64,000 bases of DNA from Aliterella atlantica CENA595 (lineage in GTDB: Bacteria > Cyanobacteriota > Cyanobacteriia > Cyanobacteriales > Chroococcidiopsidaceae), in NCBI RefSeq assembly GCF_000952155.1, contig NZ_JYON01000023.1, positions 1 to 64,000 of the forward strand, given 5' to 3'. This document shows, one piece after another, positions 35,143-42,611 of the stretch (the stretch's first letter is position 1; every line of letters begins with the position of its first letter). The position numbers were made by a program, and so were the translations under genes. Under the pieces are notes generated by a model. That model saw nothing but the letters and a program-made list of their open reading frames with translations, was not told where the DNA came from and made no database searches.

Positions 35143-38100
35143 TTAAGCTGCGCCAAAAGTTAAGAAACGTACAGATTTAACTATGTAACTAGCACAATCT
35201 CTAGGGGAAGTATTGTAAAACGACTTCCATGCAGAAGCTTTGTATTCATCATAGCGATCGCTTTTATCGGCATTTCTCTCCAACCAAGCTAAACGCACTG
35301 CATGACCGATTAGTACATCTAGTACAATATACTCAGCAATTTGTAAATTAGGATTGCCAAGCGCGATCGCAGCTAACTCCATCAAAGTCTCTACATTTAC
35401 CTGCCTATACTCAGGCGCTTCAATCTTGTTTAGTAAATGCTCCACCTGCAAAGCAAAATTCTTCTCTCCTGGTGTCATTTCCGCCAAAATAGACTCGCTA
35501 TCTAAGCGATTGCGGCGTTCTAACTTATCGCCGATAACTATACCCTTACAGTGCTTCAACAAGCGCCACACGCCCTGAAAAAAGTCTTTAGGAACGCGGT
35601 TCATCGAACCATCCCATTGCCTTTGTTGCTGCCAACCACCCGCAGGCGAAAACTGATTATCTTGTACTGGCAAAACTACCCAATCAATATCGCTTTCTGG
35701 TTGCGTAACGTGCAAAGATTCTTGTTGGCGCAACAACTGGTTCATTCCCTCATAGCCTACCAAAACTTGACGCAGCCGCATTTTGACTTCAAATGGCGAA
35801 AGTTGCATCAAACGTTCGTAAGCTTCATCTTGCGTTACGCCTAACTCACGGGCAAGAGCGCTAGTAATTAATAAAATTAGATAGCCTACCCGTAAAGTTA
35901 GTAAACCAGTAAATAAATGTGGTTCTGCTTGGATGAGTAAACCACAATAAATCAGGATTTCTTGAGTTAAAACGCGATCGCGTATATCTTCCCCGCAAAA
36001 TTGGTCAATTTTCTCGACAATTTCCTGATTGGAAATCGGACGCGCGATAACTGAAGCAACGCTGTAAGACTTGCCCACAGCAATTTGCTTCCCGCGTACC
36101 AATATCCGCGTTACCAAATCGGACAAACTCACATCCACCATTTGCCGCAACCCAGCGGCTCTGCGTACCACCGCCCACACCTCTAAATTACCAGCTTTGG
36201 CATAAACTTCAGCTAATAAATCTGCGATCGCTACCTTGCACCCCGCACCGCCAAAACCAGTTACAAACTCCATCCCCTGCAACCGTTGCAATCTTTGTAA
36301 CAACTCAATTTGCTCGTAGAGATTGTCAGAGGAGCGCAAAGAATCTAACAATACTTTGGGGTTAGTTTCCCGCTCTATCTGAAATTCTTGAGTATTGCCC
36401 AAAGGTTGAGTTTTATCGGCTTTGCCAGCTAAATAGTAATGTCTGGGTGTAGCATCTTGCAATGGCGACTGAGCAAATTCAAAATCATGCAAAAAATCTA
36501 TCCGCTCAGTTGTAGCAATGAGCATTAATTGATTTAACCGCCCTAACTTTACCTTGACATTATTGCAAAGCCCGTCCTTGAGTTCTTGCATCAGTGCTAG
36601 CAAAGCATCTCTACCCGTATCCAACATCGTGTGAGTTAGTTCAAAAGTTAGGGTAGGACGACCTAATTCTCGCCAATGCTCTTGAATATAAGCTAATTCG
36701 CTTTTGAATTGAGCAACTAAAAAATGATAGTCAAGTGTTAAATAAAACTGCTGCAAGTCTAGAAAAGATGGTAAAAAAACAATCGTTTCGCCTCGGATGC
36801 GGAAGATTCTTGCCGCAATCAAACTTCTTAATCGCCTTACAGGGCGACCAGTTAAGCCTAATTTATCATTGCGTCCAATTTGCGTAAAAATTGTTGAGAG
36901 ATCGCTTGATTGTCGTACTTGGATCGGTTCTACTTGTTTGGGTGTTTGCGTTTGGATGCCATAAACTTCGAGTTGTGCCTGTAAGTCTTCATCCTCAGCT
37001 AACAGGGCAATTTGGACTAACGGTTGGCGATCGCGTCCTACAGATAAATGCCTCCCCAATGGGTCAATATCTCCTACAGATAGTAACCCTTCACTGAGCA
37101 TTTGCCCTAGTAAATACAATCCTTGCGCCCAAACTAAAGGAATATTTTCATTAGGTAAACGTGTTTGAGAATGAGGCGCTGCTTTTTCTACTTCAACATT
37201 TTCAGCAGGGACATAATACAGTTCTGGTAATAGCTGCAAACCATCTTGCTCGATTAGCAAAAGCTGCAAACGCTGTTTGTATTCATTGACTTGCTCTGTA
37301 TTACCGCGAAAAATACCATCTAATAATAGATAAGTAAAAAACAAAGGCCATTCTGACTCAATATGCTCGAACTGTTTGAGTTCCCAAGGTTCGTAATGCA
37401 GGCGATGCGAATCTTCTAAAACAGTTTGATGTCCATCTCTTAAAAAGCGCTTGCAACCGTAACGCCCTTGAAGTTTATTAATAATGTCGCTTCTGGTACG
37501 TTCTACTAACTGAACATTTTCTACAGCAAACGCGGGAAAACCAATTACACTTAGTAGGGCTGCATCAATTTCTTTAGAGCCAGATTCTCTAGGCAATAAG
37601 TTTTCTAGCGTAATTCGAGCGCGGGCAATTTCATCAGGTAAAACGTGAATAACCGAGGCTTGAGAACCGCGTACGCCAAATAAATCGAGTCCAGCGATCG
37701 CTTCTAGGGCTGCTTTAGACATTCCGACTGAACTTGCATTGAGTTCGGAACTACCATGATTAATCTTATTTCCCCGCTCCCAAATGCCATAATCAGGCGT
37801 GCGATAAGCTCTACCAATGTAATAGACTAAGTTTTGAATAAAATTTACTTCATCAATCGTGTAGACAATTTGCAATCCCGAAGCCGTCATTTGGGCAAGC
37901 ATTAAGAGCCAAATAGAAGTAGCATCAAGTTGCAAGTGTCCCCAATCGCCATCGCCGACTACAATATCGCCAGTTTGAGTATTGTATTTAGCGTGGAGAG
38001 CATCTTGTTGTGACTGACTGTGTTTGAATTGCTCGACTTTATTTGCTTGGCGCATCATCGCAAACAACAACCCGCGCATCAACTTAACTACGCTGTGTTC

Positions 38101-38349
38101 TAATTCATAGGTGCGTCCTTTATCTTCATCAATTTTGCGGTAAGCCAGCGCCAATCCCCACACCGCCAAAATGCTGTAAACATTGTCTCGTACCCAAGCA
38201 TCGGTATAATCGCCGTGAGCAGTAATCGCCGTACTTGCAGGTAGCAATCCCGTAATGGGATTTTGACGGGCAAGAATAATGCTTTTAACTTGGTGGTAGT
38301 AGTAATCTAAGCGACTAGGGAAGTGGGCGGCTTTATCCATATTATTCAA
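35143..38349 (-). CDS. GH15-like / phosphorylase b kinase alpha-like protein
   Basis: A 1068-residue protein. The N-terminal part (RLDYYYHQVKSIILARQNPI, then DAWVRDNVYSILAVWGLALA, GDWGHLQLDATSIWLLMLAQ and IWERGNKINHG) is an (alpha/alpha)6 barrel of the glycoside hydrolase 15 type, as in phosphorylase kinase alpha/beta subunits and cyanobacterial GH15 proteins. The C-terminal 300 residues are helical and resemble the regulatory tail of phosphorylase kinase. Glycan binding or hydrolysis linked to glycogen metabolism is inferred. The start MNNMDKAAHF may be codon 1 or 4. Confidence 0.83.
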   Translation of the reverse strand: MNNMDKAAHFPSRLDYYYHQVKSIILARQNPITGLLPASTAITAHGDYTDAWVRDNVYSILAVWGLALAYRKIDEDKGRTYELEHSVVKLMRGLLFAMMRQANKVEQFKHSQSQQDALHAKYNTQTGDIVVGDGDWGHLQLDATSIWLLMLAQMTASGLQIVYTIDEVNFIQNLVYYIGRAYRTPDYGIWERGNKINHGSSELNASSVGMSKAALEAIAGLDLFGVRGSQASVIHVLPDEIARARITLENLLPRESGSKEIDAALLSVIGFPAFAVENVQLVERTRSDIINKLQGRYGCKRFLRDGHQTVLEDSHRLHYEPWELKQFEHIESEWPLFFTYLLLDGIFRGNTEQVNEYKQRLQLLLIEQDGLQLLPELYYVPAENVEVEKAAPHSQTRLPNENIPLVWAQGLYLLGQMLSEGLLSVGDIDPLGRHLSVGRDRQPLVQIALLAEDEDLQAQLEVYGIQTQTPKQVEPIQVRQSSDLSTIFTQIGRNDKLGLTGRPVRRLRSLIAARIFRIRGETIVFLPSFLDLQQFYLTLDYHFLVAQFKSELAYIQEHWRELGRPTLTFELTHTMLDTGRDALLALMQELKDGLCNNVKVKLGRLNQLMLIATTERIDFLHDFEFAQSPLQDATPRHYYLAGKADKTQPLGNTQEFQIERETNPKVLLDSLRSSDNLYEQIELLQRLQRLQGMEFVTGFGGAGCKVAIADLLAEVYAKAGNLEVWAVVRRAAGLRQMVDVSLSDLVTRILVRGKQIAVGKSYSVASVIARPISNQEIVEKIDQFCGEDIRDRVLTQEILIYCGLLIQAEPHLFTGLLTLRVGYLILLITSALARELGVTQDEAYERLMQLSPFEVKMRLRQVLVGYEGMNQLLRQQESLHVTQPESDIDWVVLPVQDNQFSPAGGWQQQRQWDGSMNRVPKDFFQGVWRLLKHCKGIVIGDKLERRNRLDSESILAEMTPGEKNFALQVEHLLNKIEAPEYRQVNVETLMELAAIALGNPNLQIAEYIVLDVLIGHAVRLAWLERNADKSDRYDEYKASAWKSFYNTSPRDCASYIVKSVRFLTFGAA

Positions 38350-38367
38350 TCGATGACTAAGCGCATA

Positions 38368-38562
38368 TCATGCAGAGTGCGACAAATCTAAGGCTTGAGC
38401 GAGTTTTTCTTCATCCCAGCCAGCTTGTATCAACGCATCAGCAACTGTTTGAGAAAGACACATCAACGCTGATTGAACTTCTTTCTCATCTAATTCTTTA
38501 ACTGGAATATAGAATCCTACTATTTTACCGCGATGTTTGACTGAGATTGTTTCAGGAGTCAC
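38368..38562 (-). CDS. small antitoxin-like protein
   Basis: A 64-residue protein starting GTG, MTPETISVKHRGKIVGFYIP, with a helical C-terminus LIQAGWDEEKLAQALDLS. The N-terminal strand pattern (ISVKHRGKIVGFYIPV) is like cyanobacterial small antitoxins; no toxin ORF follows. Its GTG overlaps the TGA of the LysR gene by four bases (GTGA), so it is coupled to it. Identity is tentative. Confidence 0.55.
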   Translation of the reverse strand: MTPETISVKHRGKIVGFYIPVKELDEKEVQSALMCLSQTVADALIQAGWDEEKLAQALDLSHSA

Positions 38563-39464
38563 TTATCGTCACGATTTGACTCCCGTTGTGCCGTCTTCCG
38601 TACCAAACCCAGAAATGCGCTGATGACTGGAGAGGAATCATGCTGCCGCCAAGCTAGATAAAGTCCGGTTTTAGGAATTTGTTCTTGTAAGGGTCTGTAA
38701 ATGACTCCGCTTCTGTGGAAGTTTTGCAAGGAGGCGGGAACGATCGCAATGCCCATTCCTGCTGCAACTAAGCCGACGATTGTTTGCATCTGAACTGCCT
38801 CTTGAGCCACTTTCGGACGGAATCCAGCTTTTTGACAACTGTGAATAATCTGCTCGTAAAAGACGGGTCCCATTTTGGCAGGAAATAGGATAAATGATTC
38901 ATCTGCCAATGTGGAGAGCGACAATTGAGTCTGGGTAGACAACCGATGGGTTTCTGGCAACGCTAAGACCAATGATTCTGGTAAAAGGCACTCCATACTC
39001 AAACCTGGTTCGCTGATGGCAGAACGAACAATGCCGATATCAATCTGTTTGTGATGCAGCGCTTGAATCTGCTCTTGCGTCGTTAGTTCATGCAATCGCA
39101 GTTCTACCACTGGAAACTGTTCTCGAAAGACCCTTAAAATCTCTGGTAGTAATGTATACATTGCAGAGTCAACAAAGCCGATCGCCAACCGTCCAACCTC
39201 ACCCCGCCCGATCTGTTGGGTCGCTTCGATCGCCTGTTTAAGTTGCGCTAACACTCCATAGGAGCGCTCCAAAAAAACTTTGCCTGCTTCAGTTAAATGC
39301 ACTTGCCGCTTCGTTCTCTCAAACAGCTTGACTTTGAGTTCCTCTTCCAAATCATGAATCTGCTGACTGAGCGGCGGTTGGGAAATGTGCAACCGCTGGG
39401 CTGCTCGACTAAAGTGTAGTTCCTCAGCCACCGCGATGAAGTAGTGCAAGTGTCGTAATTCCAT
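38559..39464 (-). CDS. LysR-family transcriptional regulator
   Basis: 301 residues. Winged helix at 1-60: MELRHLHYFIAVAEELHFSR and AAQRLHISQPPLSQQIHDLE, the classical LysR HTH, then a periplasmic-binding-like effector domain (GRLAIGFVDSAMYTLLPEIL and VGLVAAGMGIAIVPASL). It is divergent from the SDR gene at 39583 with a 118-bp spacer, the usual layout for a LysR regulator and its target. The inducer is unknown. The antitoxin-like gene overlaps its 3' end. Confidence 0.92.
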   Translation of the reverse strand: MELRHLHYFIAVAEELHFSRAAQRLHISQPPLSQQIHDLEEELKVKLFERTKRQVHLTEAGKVFLERSYGVLAQLKQAIEATQQIGRGEVGRLAIGFVDSAMYTLLPEILRVFREQFPVVELRLHELTTQEQIQALHHKQIDIGIVRSAISEPGLSMECLLPESLVLALPETHRLSTQTQLSLSTLADESFILFPAKMGPVFYEQIIHSCQKAGFRPKVAQEAVQMQTIVGLVAAGMGIAIVPASLQNFHRSGVIYRPLQEQIPKTGLYLAWRQHDSSPVISAFLGLVRKTAQRESNRDDK

Positions 39465-39582
39465 CGTACTTATATGTATAACCTATTAATCTAAGTCATA
39501 TATATATTGGACAGTTGCAAAGCTGTCTCCTACCGTAAGAAATATAAGACGCATCTCATCGTTTTCATATTGGAGAAAACAA

Positions 39583-40449
39583 ATGAACTCAAACAAAAAT
39601 TGTGTTGCTGCTAAAGTTTGGCTGATTACAGGATGTTCATCAGGGTTCGGACGTGCGCTAGCAGAAGCTGTGTTGAAGCAGGGCGACTACCTGCTGGCTA
39701 CTGCTCGTGAACCAGAGCAACTTCAGGCTTTGATTGAAACATATCCAGAAACCGCAAAGCCTGTTCGTCTGGATGTAACATCATCTCAAGACATACAAGC
39801 AGCAGTTGATACAGCGATCGCCACATTTGGTCGAATTGATGTGCTGGTCAACAATGCGGGTCATGGACTCATTGCCGCACTCGAAGAAGTCAGTGATGTT
39901 GAAATTCACCAATTTTTTGAAACTAACTTTTTTGGGGCACTGCGTCTGATGTGCACAGTCTTGCCTGTGATGCGTCAGCAAGGCAACGGTCACATTGTGA
40001 ATATGTCATCCACAGCAGGATTAGTAGGATTTGGGGGAAGCAGCCTCTACTGTGGCTCTAAATTTGCTCTAGAAGGCACGTCTGAAGCCTTGGCTAAGGA
40101 GGTTGAATCTTTTGGAATTAAAGTGACTTTAATTGAACCTGGGGCATTTCGCACAGATTTTAACGGACGCTCTCTGGCAGCCGCCGAGCAATCTATTGAT
40201 GCCTATGCACCAGTGAGTTGTGCGTCATTGCAGTGGTTCAAAGAGATGGATGGTCAGCAACCTGGCGATCCAGCAAAAGCGGCGCAAGCCATTATTCAAG
40301 CTGTGGAAAGTCCTCATCCACCAATGCGACTAGCATTAGGCTCCGATGCCATGAGCCTGATTCAGAAAAAACTGGAATGGGTCAAAACTGATTTGGATGC
40401 TTGGCAGCAGGTTACTGTAAGTACAGATTATACAGATAGTAACAACTGA
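39583..40449 (+). CDS. SDR-family oxidoreductase
   Basis: A 288-residue classical SDR: NAD(P) loop ITGCSSGFGRAL, NNAG at VLVNNAGHG, catalytic Ser in VNMSSTAG and YCGSK. A long C-terminal extension is typical of oxidoreductases of the classical SDR type with undefined substrates. A good ribosome binding site (GGAG at 39572-39575) precedes ATG by seven bases. Probably controlled by the divergent LysR gene (inference from position). Confidence 0.9.
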   Translation: MNSNKNCVAAKVWLITGCSSGFGRALAEAVLKQGDYLLATAREPEQLQALIETYPETAKPVRLDVTSSQDIQAAVDTAIATFGRIDVLVNNAGHGLIAALEEVSDVEIHQFFETNFFGALRLMCTVLPVMRQQGNGHIVNMSSTAGLVGFGGSSLYCGSKFALEGTSEALAKEVESFGIKVTLIEPGAFRTDFNGRSLAAAEQSIDAYAPVSCASLQWFKEMDGQQPGDPAKAAQAIIQAVESPHPPMRLALGSDAMSLIQKKLEWVKTDLDAWQQVTVSTDYTDSNN

Positions 40450-40693
40450 GGCGATCGTTAGGGAGCTAAAGTCTGAGCAAGCCATGAGACAGTGCATATG
40501 TCCACCAAAGTTCAGAATCTAAGTCAGGAGAAAGTTCAGTTTTAGGAACAACTCAACGGTTCCGCACAAAGCCGAAGTCGATTGATGTAACGGAGAGTTA
40601 ATTGTAAAAACGGCATAACAACACAGTAGGAGCAGACAGTTGATAGTCTTTTCGTCTATTGCTGTGGTCGATCTGCTGCCGCTCAATCGGAAC
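40450..40693. other. intergenic stretch before the duplicated cassette
   Basis: About 244 bp with no convincing ORF on either strand; together with the B remnant the gene-free gap is about 300 bp. Promoter elements of the downstream cassette are expected here but none is clear. Confidence 0.35.
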
Positions 40694-40753
40694 GTTATTC
40701 TTAATCGTTCTATGGTACGAGTTCAAAGTGAATCTATAGAAGGAGTCGATTAA
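40694..40753 (+). pseudogene. C-terminal remnant of a second 'B' gene copy
   Basis: Twenty codons in frame, VILNRSMVRVQSESIEGVD then TAA, match the C-terminus of the intact B gene (VILNRTALRAQDESIAGVEQ) at 12 of 19 positions, and the first 14 nucleotides are identical. As in the intact copy, its stop overlaps the ATG of an A gene (TAATG here, ATGA there). The rest of this B copy is gone. Confidence 0.6.
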
Positions 40754-40941
40754 TGAATATTCAACTCGATCGAAGGCTAGGCAAAATTTGGATGCAAGTA
40801 GAACAACGATTAAAGTTTGACTTAGACGAAATAGAAAATTTTAGAAAGGCAGCAGTCAAAGCTAGAAATTTTGACGATTTACCTCAAAGTTATAGAAATT
40901 TAGTCTTAGAGATTGAAGGTGGAGCGAAAGAAGCTGCCTAA
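40753..40941 (+). CDS. small protein A, copy 1 (unknown family)
   Basis: A 62-residue charged helical protein, MNIQLDRRLGKIWMQVEQRL, then NFDDLPQSYRNLVLEIEGG. I do not recognise the family. A second, frameshifted copy lies at 41411-41597. The small size, the overlap with the end of a B reading frame and the repeated B-A order are what one sees in toxin-antitoxin pairs; A would be the antitoxin-like partner (inference). Confidence 0.6.
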   Translation: MNIQLDRRLGKIWMQVEQRLKFDLDEIENFRKAAVKARNFDDLPQSYRNLVLEIEGGAKEAA

Positions 40942-40991
40942 GAAACAGATAATTATCAATATTATGGATTGAAAGTGAACGCGATCGCCAA

Positions 40992-41414
40992 TTGCAACAT
41001 TCCATAGCTAGAGCCAAGATTAACTTAGACCAAATGAGCCGCGATGAGATTGCTGCGCTTGTTGAGAATGTCTCATCTAAAGCTAGCCAATATATTGGCA
41101 ATAAATCACAAGGTGACTGGTTCTTAAAGCAATTAGTTCGCGCTCAAGGGTTCGATGGACTACCACATATTGTTACCAAGCAAGATTTGAAGAAGATCGC
41201 GAAAATTATCTCATATCATAAGTTGCTTGAGGAGCAAGATAAAGATTTTCTCAAAGCACTTCTTGAGCTAAAAGAGCCAAGTCACTATGCTGCTTTTAAA
41301 GGTTACGATGTGATTGATTTAGGAGCAACTAAAAATCAACCTAAATACATGGTTATTCTTAATCGCACTGCACTACGGGCTCAAGACGAATCAATAGCAG
41401 GAGTAGAACAATGA
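40992..41414 (+). CDS. protein B of the duplicated cassette (unknown family)
   Basis: A 140-residue protein from a TTG start: ARAKINLDQMSRDEIAALVE, then GNKSQGDWFLKQLVRAQGFD, LPHIVTKQDLKKIAKIISYH and a C-terminal strand KYMVILNRTALRAQDES. The frame stays open upstream to 40953 (LWIESERDRQLQ...), so the true start may be earlier at a non-standard codon or the 5' end may be damaged. No known motif was identified. Its TGA overlaps the ATG of the second A copy (ATGA), indicating translational coupling of B to A. Confidence 0.55.
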   Translation: MQHSIARAKINLDQMSRDEIAALVENVSSKASQYIGNKSQGDWFLKQLVRAQGFDGLPHIVTKQDLKKIAKIISYHKLLEEQDKDFLKALLELKEPSHYAAFKGYDVIDLGATKNQPKYMVILNRTALRAQDESIAGVEQ

Positions 41415-41597
41415 ATACTAAGTTAGACAGAAGATTAGGTATGATTTGGGACACGGTAAAAGAGAGATTGGGCAAAGAGGAAACTAATAAGTTTTTAGAC
41501 TTAGTAATTAAACCCAAAGACTTTGACGATCTACCTCAAAGGTTACAGGGACTTAGTATTAGAAATTGAAGGTGGCGCGAAAGAAAATGCTGCCTAA
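41411..41597 (+). pseudogene. small protein A, copy 2, single-base frameshift
   Basis: MNTKLDRRLGMIWDTVKERL ... FDDLPQ aligns with copy 1. One extra G at about 41541 shifts the frame and gives an early stop after RLQGLSIRN. Removing it restores SYRDLVLEIEGGAKENAA and a stop at 41595-41597, almost identical to copy 1 (SYRNLVLEIEGGAKEAA). Either a decaying copy or a sequencing error. Confidence 0.7.
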
Positions 41598-41656
41598 GAA
41601 ATTAAGCTAAAGATAATTGTCAATATTTTAAAAGTAAACGCGCTCGCATTCGCCAC

Positions 41657-41756
41657 ATGACCCAATCAGAAAATAGTTGATAATCTAAGATGGGGATGTA
41701 TAGTTAACGGTGCAGTTGAAAACCTCTAAGGACGAAAATTAGTTAGGGGCGATAGC
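41657..41756 (+). pseudogene. decayed copy of the S4-domain gene
   Basis: ATGACCCAATCAGAAAAT and, after a deletion of about 60 bp, the segments AAGATGGGGATGTATAGTTA and AAAATTAGTTAGGGGCGAT align with the intact S4 gene at 42319. The upstream 20 bases also match (CGCATTCGCCACATGACC against CGCATTCCCCTATGACC). Stops interrupt the frame. Confidence 0.6.
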
Positions 41757-41791
41757 AGGAAATTGAGGATTGAAACAAGCGATCGCACGAG

Positions 41792-42007
41792 CTACTCTTC
41801 TAGTTTATTTTCTTTAATCTTGGCACTTATAATTTCTTCTCCCTGTTTTAGTCCTTCTGCATTATGGGGAAAAGAGTACCAAGTAGCTGTCTCATCAGGA
41901 GAGCGCCTGTTAACGAATAGTTCGCGAATTGCCTCATCATCACTGCGATGCTCCTTAATATAGGCACGCAATTCGCTGTTAGTCATTTCTTTAAAGTTAA
42001 CGTTCAA
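41792..42007 (-). CDS. DUF6887-like small protein
   Basis: About 71 residues: NVNFKEMTNSELRAYIKEHR, then SDDEAIRELFVNRRS and a charged C-terminus. It matches, as I recall it, cyanobacterial DUF6887, which is regularly paired with DUF6888. A TTG start at 42007 overlaps the TGA of the DUF6888 gene (TTGA); an ATG at 42019 would give four more residues and a 16-base overlap. A toxin-antitoxin-like pair is possible but not established. Confidence 0.68.
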   Translation of the reverse strand: MNVNFKEMTNSELRAYIKEHRSDDEAIRELFVNRRSPDETATWYSFPHNAEGLKQGEEIISAKIKENKLEE

Positions 42008-42177
42008 ATGAACCTCCATTGCCCAGCAGGAGAAATTACTATTTGAATATCACCTGCCGTTAAGATATATATCTCCTTTGTACTTGCCTCATAGCGAAAC
42101 ACAACTATATCTCGATATAAATTTGAGAGCATTTGGCAGACAAACACGCACTCAAGAGCTTGTGCTACGGTAGGCAT
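42004..42177 (-). CDS. DUF6888-like small protein
   Basis: A 57-residue protein: MPTVAQALECVFVCQMLSNL, then RDIVVFRYEASTKEIYILTA and a C-terminus PAGQWRFI. It resembles cyanobacterial DUF6888, the usual upstream partner of DUF6887. It is encoded directly upstream of that gene on the minus strand, with overlapping stop and start codons, forming a two-gene unit. Confidence 0.7.
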   Translation of the reverse strand: MPTVAQALECVFVCQMLSNLYRDIVVFRYEASTKEIYILTAGDIQIVISPAGQWRFI

Positions 42178-42318
42178 TCTATCAGCGCCTTTACTATCAT
42201 CACACTATTTCCTAGTCTTTGGGCTAACAAAGGATTTGAATCTAGCTAGTTATAACAGAAAATTGAGGATGGAAACGATTTACTATCATGAATTAAGTAA
42301 CCGCGATCGCATTCCCCT

Positions 42319-42528
42319 ATGACCCAAGTAGAAAACACAATCAAACTCGACCAATTTCTCAAATGGGTAGGAGTAGCACCAACAGGCGGACAAGCCAAGC
42401 TGCTAATTCAAGATGGCGAGGTTCTAGTTAATGGCGTAGTTGAAACCCGTCGAGGACGCAAATTAGTTACAGGCGATCGCGTTACTGTAGGTAAAGAAGA
42501 TTTTATTGTTAAGTTAGATAGTTACTAA
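42319..42528 (+). CDS. S4-domain RNA-binding protein (YbcJ/YaaA-like)
   Basis: A 69-residue stand-alone S4 domain: TIKLDQFLKWVGVAPTGGQA, then KLLIQDGEVLVNGVVETRRG and RKLVTGDRV, the alpha-L RNA-binding motif. Homologues bind structured RNA, for example in ribosome assembly or rescue. It lies 83 bp upstream of rtcB on the same strand, so a link to RNA repair is possible but uncertain. A decayed copy lies at 41657. Confidence 0.85.
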   Translation: MTQVENTIKLDQFLKWVGVAPTGGQAKLLIQDGEVLVNGVVETRRGRKLVTGDRVTVGKEDFIVKLDSY

Positions 42529-42611
42529 ATACTTCATCCTTTCTGTGGATGCACAATTGAGCGCAGATAACACCCTTAGTAATAGAGCAGTAGTAGGGGC
42601 GATCGCGCTTG

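Noticed and set aside
39511-39527. GACAG-N8-CTGTC inverted repeat between lysR and the SDR gene
   Set aside because: Could be a regulator site, but it does not fit the T-N11-A LysR box clearly and other AT-rich inverted repeats are present, so no operator is annotated.
41758-42280. Repeated aaattgaggatTgaaac motif, reminiscent of a CRISPR repeat end
   Set aside because: Only two copies 500 bp apart, flanked by the duplicated S4 segment, with no regular spacers.
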